64,000 bases of DNA from Lysinibacillus fusiformis (GCF_002845985.1 NZ_PDFK01000004.1:1-64000), one strand, 5' to 3'; counted from the first letter of the stretch, positions 33,701-43,394 are shown. The notes: generated from the letters alone by a model not told the origin. A program made the numbers and translations.

Positions 33701-33878
33701 GAGGCTCACTACCTTCCTTTAGAGCCGCTTCAATCGCCGCTAACGCTTTTGGTCCCATCCCATGTAAATGAGCTAGTGTCGTAAGGTCCACTTTTTCCAG
33801 CTGCTTCAATTCTGTATAACCCGCTGCCTGTAATGCACGAATTGCTGGTTTTGCTACTCCCTTAGGCCATTCTGTCAT
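33693..33878 (-). CDS. small helix-hairpin-helix protein
   Basis: 61 residues from the ATG at 33878, which has AAGGGA nine bases upstream. The sequence AIRALQAAGYTELKQLEKVD then LAHLHGMGPKALAAI is a helix-hairpin-helix like the RNA polymerase alpha C-terminal domain. Such small proteins are common in Bacillales and probably bind DNA. Confidence 0.78.
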   Translation of the reverse strand: MTEWPKGVAKPAIRALQAAGYTELKQLEKVDLTTLAHLHGMGPKALAAIEAALKEGSEPRE

Positions 33879-34047
33879 GCTTGCACGTCCCTTCATGAAA
33901 AAATCTTCTCTGCCCTATTATGCAAGCGTCCGTCAAGAAATGCAAATAAGTCAAAATGTCATCATGATAGCATTGGAAACATAGAAAAACCTGCCGCTAC
34001 CAAATTTGCGATACTATGAAGCCTCCTGTCATCCGCTCATTCATCTA

Positions 34048-34233
34048 TCATATGACATAGCCCGCAAAGGCCGTCATAAGCACGGCTAACAAGGTCACAT
34101 GAACGGGAAGTGTCCCCACAACATAGCTCAGCCAAACACGATGCCCTGCATGAAATTGCTCATTTGAAAACCAAAAGATTTCGCCAATCTCTTCAATAAA
34201 AAGCGATTTCTTTGTCCTTTCAATCATTTTCAT
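34048..34233 (-). CDS. possible small membrane protein
   Basis: 61 codons with a hydrophobic C-terminal stretch (VVGTLPVHVTLLAVLMTAFAG). The ribosome-binding site is poor. It stands alone and divergent from the methyltransferase. Uncertain. Confidence 0.4.
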   Translation of the reverse strand: MKMIERTKKSLFIEEIGEIFWFSNEQFHAGHRVWLSYVVGTLPVHVTLLAVLMTAFAGYVI

Positions 34234-34297
34234 TTATACTCAATTACAGACAACAAGGGTCTGTAATGTATATAATAAAGCAATGGAGGCTATATCG

Positions 34298-34990
34298 ATG
34301 GATAAACTATCAACACATTTATTAGAAAAGGCACGTACATATGAGCAAAGTACTCGTATTTCGGTGCCTGCCTATGACACATTATTTGCCGTGGCTCAAG
34401 CCTATTTCCGTTCTCATTTAGGTGAACAAGAGGCATCCCTGCTAGTTGTGGGGGCTGGCGGTGGCAATGAACTTTCCGCATGGGGACCAACGAACCCTCT
34501 GTGGACATTCACAGGCATTGACCCAGCTGAGGAAATGCTCCAAATCGCTCAACACAAGGCCGTACAACTCGAATTAGAAAGCCGAGTTCGACTGCTACAA
34601 GGAACTATTGAGAGCTTGCCACAAACCACGCCAAAATTCGATGCGGCCAGCTGTATCCTCGTCCTTCATTTCATTGTAGATCGTCAGGAAAAACTACATC
34701 TACTACAAAACATTCACGATCAATTAAAGCCCGGAAAACCGTTCGTCCTTGCTTGTGCCTATGGAGACCGAGAAAGTGACGAACTACAAGATCGTATCAA
34801 AATCTGGCAAAGTGTCTTTTTAGACGCTGGCTACACAAAAGAGAAAGTAGAAAATATGGGCAAAGTCATCATGAATATCTCTTTCATTTCCGATCAAGAA
34901 ATCCAACAATTATTAAGTGAAGCTGGATTCAAAAACATTACCCGCTTTTTCTCCTCTGGTCTTTTCGCAGGCTGGATGAGTCATGCCTAA
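34298..34990 (+). CDS. class I SAM-dependent methyltransferase
   Basis: About 230 residues. Motif I is LLVVGAGGGNELSAWG; the acidic loop FTGIDPAEEM and the later ASCILVLHFI follow. Substrate not evident. I start at 34298, since GGAGG lies eight bases before it; the ATG at 34283 is itself part of that box. A hairpin follows at 34997-35027. Confidence 0.88.
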   Translation: MDKLSTHLLEKARTYEQSTRISVPAYDTLFAVAQAYFRSHLGEQEASLLVVGAGGGNELSAWGPTNPLWTFTGIDPAEEMLQIAQHKAVQLELESRVRLLQGTIESLPQTTPKFDAASCILVLHFIVDRQEKLHLLQNIHDQLKPGKPFVLACAYGDRESDELQDRIKIWQSVFLDAGYTKEKVENMGKVIMNISFISDQEIQQLLSEAGFKNITRFFSSGLFAGWMSHA

Positions 34991-34996
34991 CACAAG

Positions 34997-35027
34997 GCCC
35001 CGCTATGTCTAATTAGACATGGCGAGG
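34997..35027 (+). terminator. hairpin after the methyltransferase gene
   Basis: CCCGC-T-ATGTCT pairs with AGACAT-G-GCGAG in a stem broken by one wobble. The following bases have few T. Confidence 0.5.
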
Positions 35028-35105
35028 TCTAACACTTACGTCCTTTTATGAGCAATCCCACCACCAACCAATCGAGCTCCACGCTTAAGCAACCATACAG
35101 CTTAA

Positions 35106-35546
35106 TTACCAATAAATACTATAATAATAGACATTGTTATCAATCGTCATGCCCATCTTTTCATAGAGCTTCTGTGCATTGATGTTATCCGTTGCAGTTT
35201 CAAGCATCATGTAACGAGCATTTTCCTGCTTACAGTAGACGTAGCATTGTTCCATTAAAGCCTGTGCCACCCCTTGTTGTCTGGCTTGTTTGGCAACAAA
35301 TAAATCGTTTAAGATAAACGCTTTTTTCATGGCTACGGATGAAAAGAGAGGAAATAATTGAGCGAACCCTACTGCCTCATCCTCCTGATACGCAAGAAAA
35401 ATAATGGACTCTGCCTGTTCTATTCGCTCACGTATAAATTGCTCTGCTTTCTGTATATTAGACAGTTGCCCATAAAATTCCCGATAGGCATTAAATAAAG
35501 GCACAACATCCTCAATGGTCGCCTGTGTCACTGTACAAATTTTCAT
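35106..35546 (-). CDS. GNAT N-acetyltransferase
   Basis: About 146 residues. Motif A: LFVAKQARQQGVAQALMEQ; the C-terminus has ETATDNINAQKLYEKMGM, typical of GNATs. GGGGAA lies before ATG 35546, preferred over the 35609 start. It is divergent from the MocR-type regulator, which may control it. Confidence 0.86.
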   Translation of the reverse strand: MKICTVTQATIEDVVPLFNAYREFYGQLSNIQKAEQFIRERIEQAESIIFLAYQEDEAVGFAQLFPLFSSVAMKKAFILNDLFVAKQARQQGVAQALMEQCYVYCKQENARYMMLETATDNINAQKLYEKMGMTIDNNVYYYSIYW

Positions 35547-35657
35547 GTTTCGATTCCCCATTCCTTTTTCATTGTCCTTCTTATATGATGGTAGTAAATA
35601 ATCTGACATTCCAAAAGAAACAATTTCAAATATTTCAACATGTCAAGGTGGTATCAT

Positions 35658-37058
35658 ATGGATGACTTTATCTTTCTATTAACAGAAAAAGAGGCTAAAT
35701 ATAAACAAGTGTATCAGCAAATGAAAATACTCATTACACAAGGAACACTTCAAACAAACGATTCTCTGCCCTCCATTCGAAAATTAGCAGAAACGTTACA
35801 GGTTAGCCGTAATACAACGTTAACTGCTTACGAACAGCTTGTAGCTGAGGGATATATACGTGGAGAAGGACGCAAAGGCTATTTCGTCAATGCATTAGAG
35901 CCAGTTTTCTTGCAGGAACAGGAACAGGAACAGGAACAGGAACAGCCAGTTCTATCACAGCCAACCAGCAACACAACATCATTGCTTGTAGATTTTCGTG
36001 CTGGGGCTGTTGACCAGACATATTTTCCTATGAAAACATGGCGTCAATTAGCCAATCAAGTATTACAGGAACCATCATGCTATCAATATGGAGAGCTATT
36101 TGGAGATCCCTTGCTCAAGGAGCAGCTTGTACCGTATTTACTACAAGCAAGAGGCGTATCGACAACGAGCGAAAATATCATGATCGGCAGTAGCACACAG
36201 CAAATGCTACTGTATGTGGGCTTTTTATTAAAAGACCATTTCCCAAGTGTTCTTTTAGAAGACCCTGGCTATAATGGGGCGCGTGAGGCCTTTCAGTTAC
36301 ATCGTTTTGTCATAGAGACATTGCCAGTAATGGAGACAGGGGCACAACTTGATATACTTAAACATTGTCAATCACGCTTATTGTATGTCACCCCTTCACA
36401 TCATTTCCCATACGGTGTGTCCATGACCATTCAGCAGCGACAAACCTTAATTCAATGGGCGCAGCAAGTCAATGGCTATATTCTTGAGGATGATTATGAT
36501 GGCGAATTTCGCTATACACAACAACCATTTCCTGCCCTTGCCTCGATCGACCCTTCAAAGGTAATCTATCTCGGCACCTTCTCAAAATCGTTTTTACCTG
36601 GTGTACGATTAAGCTATATGGTCTTGCCGAATACGCTAGTACAGCCATTTAAAGAGCGCTTTGCTCATTTTGAACAAAATGCCTCGTCCCTTCATCAACG
36701 GACAATGGCCCAATTCATGGCACAAGGGGAATGGACACGTCATATTAAACGAATGCGCTTGACGTATAAACAAAAAATGCAGCACCTTGTTCAGGAGCTG
36801 CAACGACAATTTGGTCCACAAATAGCTGTATTGGGCGAGCAATCGGGGCTTTATATAGTAGTGAAGGTCAAGTCTCCCCTTTCAGAACAACAGCTCATCC
36901 AGCGAGCCGAGACTTATGGTGTGAAGGTTTATCCAACAAGCCCGTTTTTTATTAATCAAACAAGTGAGGACCCATTGCTACAATTAGGATTTAGTAAGTT
37001 AACAATGGAAGAAATCAAACTAGGTGTCGAACGGCTAAAAGAGGCATGGCAGCCATAA
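35658..37058 (+). CDS. MocR/PdxR-type GntR regulator with aminotransferase domain
   Basis: About 466 residues. A GntR winged helix (SLPSIRKLAETLQVSRNTTL) spans residues 8-78, followed by a class I aminotransferase-like domain. The PLP lysine is Lys310 (GTFSKSFLPGVR); EDDYDGEFRY is also present. The linker carries EQEQEQEQ, encoded by a CAGGAA repeat. Start at 35658 with AAGGTGG six bases before; the ATG at 35640 lacks a signal. The target is unknown, possibly the divergent GNAT gene. Confidence 0.87.
   Translation: MDDFIFLLTEKEAKYKQVYQQMKILITQGTLQTNDSLPSIRKLAETLQVSRNTTLTAYEQLVAEGYIRGEGRKGYFVNALEPVFLQEQEQEQEQEQPVLSQPTSNTTSLLVDFRAGAVDQTYFPMKTWRQLANQVLQEPSCYQYGELFGDPLLKEQLVPYLLQARGVSTTSENIMIGSSTQQMLLYVGFLLKDHFPSVLLEDPGYNGAREAFQLHRFVIETLPVMETGAQLDILKHCQSRLLYVTPSHHFPYGVSMTIQQRQTLIQWAQQVNGYILEDDYDGEFRYTQQPFPALASIDPSKVIYLGTFSKSFLPGVRLSYMVLPNTLVQPFKERFAHFEQNASSLHQRTMAQFMAQGEWTRHIKRMRLTYKQKMQHLVQELQRQFGPQIAVLGEQSGLYIVVKVKSPLSEQQLIQRAETYGVKVYPTSPFFINQTSEDPLLQLGFSKLTMEEIKLGVERLKEAWQP
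35913..35945 (+). repeat. CAGGAA hexanucleotide repeat
   Basis: Five and a half perfect copies of CAGGAA within the MocR-type gene, encoding the Gln-Glu linker between the DNA-binding and aminotransferase domains. Changes in copy number keep the frame and alter linker length by two residues. Confidence 0.85.
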
Positions 37059-37098
37059 CTGTCAACGTTATGGCTCTCCCCCTCGCGCACTAAAAGGC

Positions 37099-38322
37099 TT
37101 AAAAATAATCAATAAATGTTGGGATACCCACTGGCAGGACAGCTTCAAGCAACGCAATTTCCTCAGCACGACCCTGTAGCCGTTCAATTTTTTCTAAATA
37201 ATTTGGGCGTTTATAGCCTAACAGCATCGTAGCCAATGTTTGCACAGTTAAATGAACAGCATTATCGTTTAACGTCTCACTTACCTTTTGCACAGATAGG
37301 TTTCCATCTTTCATTTTGATGATGAATGTACCATTATTCCACGCCACAACGCGATCACTGACAGCAAGCTGAAGCTCGAAATCCTGACTGACAAAGGGAT
37401 AGCGTAGTAAAAACTCTTTGACATCGACAATTCTCGCCATGAAATAAGGAGAGACCTTTTGAATAATCTCGCTATCCTCTAATAAGAAGGCCACAGCTTC
37501 ATTTCCCGTTGTTTTCCCGTAAACATTATAAACCATCGAGCTATGTGCCGAGACAAAGTTCCATAAGCCTTTACGAGCCTCTTCCTGTAAATAAACGATT
37601 TCATCAATATAATAATTTTCCTCCATTATACGGTAGAACATATAGCCCTGCGCTACATCGTCTTCATCATAATAGACCGCTGCCTGTAGTTGGACATCGC
37701 TATCAATGAATTTCTCCTCCCAGAAATCCTCCTGAAATTTTTCATTCCACGCAATACTATTGCGCACCATTACTCCGTGCGTTTTCTGTGCGTAACGTGC
37801 GTAAATATCTACAACATCCTCATGTTTGGGATCAACACGACGAATTTTGCCATTGAGTCCCGCATAATGCGGAAGCTGTGTATCCTTCACCTGAAACTCT
37901 ACAATATCGCTCATAATTTCCCATCCCTTTTTGCGATAATAAGGGATAGAATATGGAAATAAATAGGAAATGCATTGTCCTTCATTTCGCATACTTTGCA
38001 GGCTTTCAATAATTAAGCTCTCCATTAAGCCATGCCCAGAATACTCCGGGTATGTGCCAACTGCTGTGATGCCGCCCATTTCATAAATTTTGCCATGTAC
38101 ATTAACCTCAAAAGGTAGACTTAAAATTTGGGATACAAGCTGTTTGCCATCAAACCAACCAATGGCATGCCCTTCATTAAACTGCCTGCTCTTGGCATTT
38201 ACAAAACGGCGATCCTTGTGAATGGACATAGACATCTGAAATACATAATTCAGTAAATCAATGGACTGTGCCATTTCGTCTAATCGAATTTCTCGCATGA
38301 CTAAGCCTTTTCGTTGATTCAT
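37099..38322 (-). CDS. Eis-like GNAT acetyltransferase
   Basis: 407 residues, the length of the Eis family: an N-terminal GNAT domain (GGITAVGTYPEYSGHGLMESL as acetyl-CoA motif), a second degenerate GNAT domain, and a C-terminal SCP2-like domain. Eis proteins acetylate amines, sometimes aminoglycosides, but that is not shown here. The start overlaps the ATPase stop by four bases (ATGA). Confidence 0.86.
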   Translation of the reverse strand: MNQRKGLVMREIRLDEMAQSIDLLNYVFQMSMSIHKDRRFVNAKSRQFNEGHAIGWFDGKQLVSQILSLPFEVNVHGKIYEMGGITAVGTYPEYSGHGLMESLIIESLQSMRNEGQCISYLFPYSIPYYRKKGWEIMSDIVEFQVKDTQLPHYAGLNGKIRRVDPKHEDVVDIYARYAQKTHGVMVRNSIAWNEKFQEDFWEEKFIDSDVQLQAAVYYDEDDVAQGYMFYRIMEENYYIDEIVYLQEEARKGLWNFVSAHSSMVYNVYGKTTGNEAVAFLLEDSEIIQKVSPYFMARIVDVKEFLLRYPFVSQDFELQLAVSDRVVAWNNGTFIIKMKDGNLSVQKVSETLNDNAVHLTVQTLATMLLGYKRPNYLEKIERLQGRAEEIALLEAVLPVGIPTFIDYF

Positions 38323-39047
38323 AATTCCCTCTCCTCATCAAATAACTCACGTAAAATGGATTGCGGTGCATCTAAAAAACGTTTAGTGACGATGTAATGA
38401 ATGGTATCCTCATAGCGAATCGATTCAATCTCTCCTTCATCAAAACTATATATTGTAGCATTGGGATAGCCCAGTAAAATGGGCGAGTGTGTGGCAATAA
38501 TAAATTGGGCTTCATGCTCTAGATCCTTGATAATTTTCAGCAGGCTTAGCTGCCTCGTTGGAGACAATGCTGCCTCAGGCTCATCCAATAAATAGATAGC
38601 TTTGCCATTAAAACGATTCATAAATAATGCAAGAAAAGATTCACCATGAGATTGGTGGTGCAACGACTTTCCACCAAAAGCGTTATATTTCCTTGGATCT
38701 TCTAACAAATCAATATGACTGGCAAATTGATAAAATGTTTCTGATCGTAGAAAAAAGCCATTCGAGATTTTCGGCATCCACGACAAGCGGATATATTCAC
38801 CCAGTGAAGACTCTGCCTTATGTACGTCATATAAATTCTGGCGACCACCACCCGCTGTATTAAAATCGCAGCGATCTGCAATTGCTTCAAGTAATGTTGA
38901 TTTCCCCGACCCATTTTCTCCAACAAAGAACGTTACATTTGTCGGAAACTCCAGCTCATATAAATCCTGCAAGCTTGGGATATTAAAAGGATACATTTGT
39001 TTATTCGGAATCGTGTCCTGTAATACCTTACATGATTTTAAATACAT
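38319..39047 (-). CDS. AAA/ABC-type ATPase
   Basis: 242 residues without membrane segments. Walker A is GENGSGKST, the signature-like motif SHGESF, Walker B IYLLDEPEAALS, and the switch histidine ATHSP. The layout is that of short SMC/OLD-like ATPases, such as YddK- or RloC-like proteins, not of ABC importers. AGGAGG before the ATG. It is coupled to the Eis-like gene; a link between the two is unknown. Confidence 0.85.
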   Translation of the reverse strand: MYLKSCKVLQDTIPNKQMYPFNIPSLQDLYELEFPTNVTFFVGENGSGKSTLLEAIADRCDFNTAGGGRQNLYDVHKAESSLGEYIRLSWMPKISNGFFLRSETFYQFASHIDLLEDPRKYNAFGGKSLHHQSHGESFLALFMNRFNGKAIYLLDEPEAALSPTRQLSLLKIIKDLEHEAQFIIATHSPILLGYPNATIYSFDEGEIESIRYEDTIHYIVTKRFLDAPQSILRELFDEEREL

Positions 39048-39628
39048 CTCGTTTCCTCCTTTCTCTTATTATAACGAACATCGCCCTAGCTGAAACATAA
39101 TACACCTATCTCACGAGTCAAAAGAAAAATAAGAATAGTCAATCAAATCATAAACACATTATATTTCTCTAAAAGAACCCCTCTGAATCCCTAATCAAAT
39201 CATTGTCTGAAATAGCTTACGAAATCCTTACTATTCCTTCATAATCCTATGAGATATTTCCCGAGAAATAAATAAAGGTTATGTCGAAAGTTGCAATTCT
39301 CATACGGAGAATTATGTCATATTTTTGATTTTCAAATAAAATAAAACCTTTTGTTGGTGAAGTATTTCAGAATGAACCACGCTTTCTCCGCAACAATCAT
39401 TGGTTTTCCTAGCAATTGGCTCATTGTAATAATTTTATTGCGCAGAAATTTTGGGAGATTACTTATGGGGAATGCTTTATGAGCAATTTGGAAATCTCGG
39501 TGAGTGAGTCCCTTCAATTGATGAACGCTTGAAGAAGCTCCAATCTAATCAACCACTTCACCCAAAGTTCTATCTACTATGCCCCACTCATAAATTGAGT
39601 AACATCAAATGTTAGAAGGAGAAGAGCG
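39048..39628. other. intergenic stretch without a supported gene
   Basis: About 580 AT-rich bases. A minus-strand frame at 39332-39517 would need a TTG start and has no ribosome-binding site, so I did not accept it. A small dyad (AATTCTC/GAGAATT) lies near 39295-39313. Nothing else is recognised. Confidence 0.4.
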
Positions 39629-39844
39629 ATGTTTGTGACTCATTTTTATGAAAACAAGACGTCTGTTTTAAGCCAATTGCTCGTTAAACTGCCTACAGTG
39701 GAAGAGGATATTCGAATTAAAGGGCGTAAAGCCAAGGTGATAGAGGTACTTCAAATGGATGACCATAATTTTCAGGTAAAGGTTTTATTTGAAAAAATCC
39801 CTAAAAAACAACCGTTGAAAGAAATCGGAAAGAAAAAGAGATAA
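39629..39844 (+). CDS. small conserved Bacillales protein
   Basis: 71 residues with a basic tail (IPKKQPLKEIGKKKR). GGAG lies seven bases before the ATG. The start MFVTHFYENKTSVLSQLLVKL and GRKAKVIEV look like a conserved small protein, but the function is unknown. Confidence 0.7.
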   Translation: MFVTHFYENKTSVLSQLLVKLPTVEEDIRIKGRKAKVIEVLQMDDHNFQVKVLFEKIPKKQPLKEIGKKKR

Positions 39845-39938
39845 CGCCTCACAGCGCCGTTTATTTCTTAGAAATTCGGGAAAACCAAAGATAACGATTG
39901 CGAATTATTCTCATCATTAATTTCTTCAAGAAAAACCG

Positions 39939-39967
39939 TTGACTTTTTAATTGATAACAATTATCAT
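39939..39967 (+). promoter_or_regulatory. Fur-box promoter upstream of fumC
   Basis: TTGACT (39939-39944) and TATCAT (39962-39967) are spaced by 17 bp, a good sigma-A promoter. A 7-1-7 Fur site with only one mismatch (TGATAAC-A-ATTATCA, 39952-39966) lies between them and covers the -10. Transcription would start near 39974 and be repressed by Fur with iron. Confidence 0.8.
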
Positions 39968-39973
39968 TATCAG

Positions 39974-40081
39974 TAGATTATTTCTTTTCTCCAAATTGCT
40001 TAATTCAGAATCCCCCTCTTTTTTGAATAAGCATGTATCAAACGGATATTCTTACATCAGACTAAGAGTATCCGTTTTTAT
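39974..40081 (+). ncRNA. candidate Fur-regulated small RNA
   Basis: From the Fur-box promoter to a strong intrinsic terminator is only about 107 bases, with no ribosome-binding site or frame of note. The RNA contains a C-rich unpaired stretch (TCCCCCTCTTTTTT, 40011-40024), which could pair with ribosome-binding sites, as the Fur-regulated RNA FsrA does in Bacillus subtilis. Homology to FsrA is not shown; the likeness is in promoter, size and C-rich patch. It could alternatively be a leader of fumC. Confidence 0.6.
40041..40081 (+). terminator. terminator of the candidate small RNA
   Basis: AACGGATA-T-TCTTA and TAAGA-G-TATCCGTT form a 14-bp stem with one wobble and an eight-base loop, ending in TTTTTAT. 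Confidence 0.85.
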
Positions 40082-40125
40082 CTGTATATTAGGAGAGTTT
40101 TACATAATAAAGGAGCTGTTTGAAC

Positions 40126-41517
40126 ATGGATTATCGTATTGAAAAAGACACAATGGGTGAAATTAAAGTACCTGCTGATAAAATTTGGGGTGCGCAAACA
40201 CAGCGCAGTAAAGAGAATTTCCAAATTGGTACAGAGCAAATGCCGATTGAGCTTGTGCAAGCCATGGCTATTTTAAAGAAAAGTGCTGCGATTGCGAACA
40301 ACAAACTAGGCAAACTTTCTGATATTAAAACGAATGCCATCGTACAGGCTGCAGATGAAATTTTAAATGGTCAATGGGACGATCAATTCCCACTTGTTGT
40401 TTGGCAAACAGGTAGCGGTACACAATCCAACATGAACGTGAATGAGGTCATTGCACACCGTGCGAACCAATTATTAAAGGACGCTGGCGAAGCTGATATT
40501 GTTCATCCAAATGATGATGTCAATAAATCACAAAGCTCAAATGATACATTCCCAACAGCATTGCATATTGCAGCTGTGTTAAAAGTGGAAGATTACTTAT
40601 TACCACGACTTCGTCTATTAAAATCAACGTTAGAAGACAAAGCAGCTCAATTTAAAGATATTATTAAAATTGGCCGTACGCATTTACAGGACGCGACACC
40701 TCTTACATTGGGTCAGGAAATTAGCGGCTGGGCAGCCATGCTAGCAAAATCCGAGCATATGATACTCCAAAATATTGACTATATGAAAGAGCTTGCGATT
40801 GGTGGCACAGCTGTTGGTACTGGTATCAACGCTCATCCTGAATTTGGTGATCGTGTAGCAGCAGAGATTAGTGAACTAACAAGCAAACAGTTCACATCGG
40901 CTGCGAATAAATTCCATGCCTTAACAAGCCATGATGAAGCTGTTGTTGCTCATGGTGCATTAAAAGCATTAGCAGCTGATTTAATGAAAATTGCTAATGA
41001 CGTTCGCTGGCTTGCGAGTGGCCCTCGTTCTGGTATTGGCGAAATCACAATCCCTGAAAACGAGCCAGGCTCATCGATTATGCCAGGTAAAGTAAACCCT
41101 ACCCAAAGTGAGGCTATGACAATGGTTGTCACACAAGTAGTCGGCAATGACGCGACAATTGCCTTCGCCGCTTCTCAAGGGAACTTTGAACTAAACGTCT
41201 TTAAACCCGTTATTATTTACAACTTCTTACAATCGACTCGCCTATTAGCCGATACAATGAAATCATTTAACGACCATTGTGCTGTAGGCATTGAGCCTAA
41301 CACAGAAGTACTAGATCATAATTTACAAAATTCATTAATGCTTGTAACGGCATTAAATCCATACATTGGTTATGAAAACGCAGCAAAAATCGCGAAAAAA
41401 GCGCACAAAGAAGGCACTACTTTAAAAGCAGCAGCTATCGCAAGTGGTTTACTAACAGAAGAGCAATTCGATGAATTTGTCGACCCAGCAACGATGATTT
41501 ATCCAAACGTCAAATAA
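40126..41517 (+). CDS. fumC: class II fumarate hydratase
   Basis: Interconverts fumarate and malate in the citric acid cycle. About 463 residues, iron-free class II family. The signature [16 protein letters not shown] is complete, with [14 protein letters not shown] and [16 protein letters not shown]. Start at ATG 40126 ([11 protein letters not shown]), ten bases after AAGGAG; a TTG at 40120 lies too near that box. It follows the Fur-linked transcript by 45 bp, so read-through or a promoter within 40081-40110 drives it. Confidence 0.96.
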   Translation: MDYRIEKDTMGEIKVPADKIWGAQTQRSKENFQIGTEQMPIELVQAMAILKKSAAIANNKLGKLSDIKTNAIVQAADEILNGQWDDQFPLVVWQTGSGTQSNMNVNEVIAHRANQLLKDAGEADIVHPNDDVNKSQSSNDTFPTALHIAAVLKVEDYLLPRLRLLKSTLEDKAAQFKDIIKIGRTHLQDATPLTLGQEISGWAAMLAKSEHMILQNIDYMKELAIGGTAVGTGINAHPEFGDRVAAEISELTSKQFTSAANKFHALTSHDEAVVAHGALKALAADLMKIANDVRWLASGPRSGIGEITIPENEPGSSIMPGKVNPTQSEAMTMVVTQVVGNDATIAFAASQGNFELNVFKPVIIYNFLQSTRLLADTMKSFNDHCAVGIEPNTEVLDHNLQNSLMLVTALNPYIGYENAAKIAKKAHKEGTTLKAAAIASGLLTEEQFDEFVDPATMIYPNVK

Positions 41518-41602
41518 AATAAATGCAAGTTGATATATCAATGTTTTAGATCATGTCCCCTATTTTGAGCCTCGGCTAGAAAATACGGTATGATTGCACA
41601 AG

Positions 41603-41643
41603 AAAAAAGATTGGAGCTAAAAAGCTTCAATCTTTTTCTTTTT
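41603..41643. terminator. bidirectional terminator after fumC
   Basis: AAGATTG-G-AGC and GCT-T-CAATCTT form a stem with A- and T-rich arms, followed by TTTTTCTTTTT. Confidence 0.85.
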
Positions 41644-41654
41644 GAAGCCCATCA

Positions 41655-41855
41655 TTACTCTTTAATGATTTGCCGTTTTCTATAAAAAATCAGAGCTAAA
41701 CTCGCAACAATTAAAACGAACATACTAGCAATCAAAAAGAATAAAGATAACATTCTCTTTTCTCCCCAGTTGTTAAATGCTTGTGAGAAGCCAATAAAAG
41801 CCATCAAAAAAGATAGTACCAATTGTAGCTTTGAAACTTCTTTAAACAATAGCAT
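41655..41855 (-). CDS. small two-span membrane protein
   Basis: 66 residues from the ATG at 41855 (MLLFKEVSKL) with AGAAGG five bases before it. Two hydrophobic segments near 11-25 and 36-57 and a basic tail (FYRKRQIIKE). A longer frame to 41945 has no ribosome-binding site. Confidence 0.6.
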   Translation of the reverse strand: MLLFKEVSKLQLVLSFLMAFIGFSQAFNNWGEKRMLSLFFLIASMFVLIVASLALIFYRKRQIIKE

Positions 41856-42001
41856 ACCCACCTTCTTATTCACCTGATAATGTGAGGTATTAAATGCAAA
41901 TGGAGAATAATAAAACCGTTGGAATGTGAGTGGATGCCCTACCAACAGATGTAACTTAACTGTAAAAACTGATTTAACCTGTTAAGCTTTTGGTATTGGC
42001 C

Positions 42002-42190
42002 CTACTTAGTCAATTTCTTTTTAAGTAATTTATTATTAGATATAGCAACTTCTATAATATAAATCATACATATTGCTAAAAATAATAGAGACCAATTGAT
42101 TTTTCCATCCAGTAAAAGCGTATAGATAACTGAAATCACACAGTATAATAATATAATACTAGCAATAACTATGCCTTTTTTGTTCTTCAT
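42002..42190 (-). CDS. small two-span membrane protein
   Basis: 62 residues from ATG 42190 (MKNKKGIVIAS), two hydrophobic segments and a lysine-rich tail (NNKLLKKKLTK). The ribosome-binding site is moderate. Family unknown. Confidence 0.55.
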   Translation of the reverse strand: MKNKKGIVIASIILLYCVISVIYTLLLDGKINWSLLFLAICMIYIIEVAISNNKLLKKKLTK

Positions 42191-42364
42191 TTTCTCAACC
42201 ACTTTCTCTTTTCTACAAGCTACTAATATCAAAATATCCTAACTTCATTATACAATATTTAACCATTTTTGTATTATTAAACATGTTATTTTTGAGCATT
42301 GATAATGAAAAAAACACCTGCCGAAGCAAGTGCATTTTAAAACATCAATCCAAAATTGGGCACA

Positions 42365-42598
42365 TTAATAAAAGCATTGTTCTCCAGAGTACACGCTTAA
42401 ATGTTCAATGGCTAATGCTATTGCACCTTCCTCCGTTTCAACCAAAGTCAAATCTTTTTTTATTGGACGCCAATACTCATATTCATACTCTTCTTGCCAC
42501 ATAAATACTTCTATAGTATAGAGACAATCCTTACGTTTAATAATTTGAACTTTATATTGGCTACTCTGAGACATTATTTCCTTTATCAATTGTTCCAT
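42365..42598 (-). CDS. small soluble protein, unknown
   Basis: 77 residues, acidic and rich in aromatic residues (EVFMWQEEYEYEYWRP). It starts 20 bp after the stop of the secreted protein gene at 42618 with AAAGGA somewhat far upstream, so cotranscription is likely. Confidence 0.6.
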   Translation of the reverse strand: MEQLIKEIMSQSSQYKVQIIKRKDCLYTIEVFMWQEEYEYEYWRPIKKDLTLVETEEGAIALAIEHLSVYSGEQCFY

Positions 42599-42617
42599 CC
42601 ATTCACACTGTCATCCT

Positions 42618-43394
42618 TTAGCTCGCTCGCCTACATTGTATAGCGCTTTCTTTTTCAATAATCCCCTTTTGTATTGTCACTTTATTTATTTTCACTCCAT
42701 TTTCTGGCGTATCAGTCAACATTATATGGATTCTATCAAAGGGAACATCACCATGATGTGCACTATAATTTAACGCACTTGCCTGAACAATATGTCTCCT
42801 TGTATTGCCATCTATTGTTTCAACTTTATCGATTTTTGGACACATGATAAAATCTGCGTAAGTTTCATCGAGATAGGAAAAATATTTGCTATATAAAGTT
42901 TCTTCAAGCAACTCATCTTTTGGTGCTCCAACACTTTCATATTTCCAGCCAACTAAGAGCCAATCATAAAGTTCTACTGATTTCAATCGAAGCTTTTTAT
43001 TATTACTTGTATAGATAACCTCACCATCTGCAATCGTACATGTTTTTACTTGGTTTTGGGATACACAATTATAAGCTGGTTCAATAACTGCAACGTCTCC
43101 GTTTTTTAGTTTTATTTTCATTATCGAGATGATGGAAGTTTGATTTAACTCTAACTCATTTGCTTCTTCGGAAGGGCTTGATGTATTTATCCAGTTAACA
43201 ATCTTATCGATAATCACTTCCTCATATCCATCATTTTCCTTAAACAAACGAGTTTCCCCGTTTAAACGATTTACTTGAATAAATGAAACATCTACTTTTT
43301 CCAATTTTGGTTGAATACTCGCCTTTACTAATAGCAATTGTATCGGGAAAAATAATCCAAAAATCACCATGACTAGTATGACTAACCTTCTCAA
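42618..43394 (-). CDS. secreted or anchored protein, unknown
   Basis: 258 residues. An N-terminal hydrophobic segment (VILVMVIFGLFFPIQLLLV) is a signal peptide or anchor. The rest is soluble, with two cysteines near the middle (YNCVSQNQVKTCT). No domain is recognised. It is the first gene of a two-gene unit. Confidence 0.65.
   Translation of the reverse strand: MRRLVILVMVIFGLFFPIQLLLVKASIQPKLEKVDVSFIQVNRLNGETRLFKENDGYEEVIIDKIVNWINTSSPSEEANELELNQTSIISIMKIKLKNGDVAVIEPAYNCVSQNQVKTCTIADGEVIYTSNNKKLRLKSVELYDWLLVGWKYESVGAPKDELLEETLYSKYFSYLDETYADFIMCPKIDKVETIDGNTRRHIVQASALNYSAHHGDVPFDRIHIMLTDTPENGVKINKVTIQKGIIEKESAIQCRRAS

Noticed and set aside
35034-35100. Minus-strand text LLKRGARLVGGGIAHKRT after the GNAT gene
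   Set aside because: It looks like the tail of a protein but has no start and is only about 20 codons long.
39332-39517. Minus-strand frame of 61 codons
   Set aside because: It needs a TTG start, lacks a ribosome-binding site and is not recognisable; may be a decayed piece.
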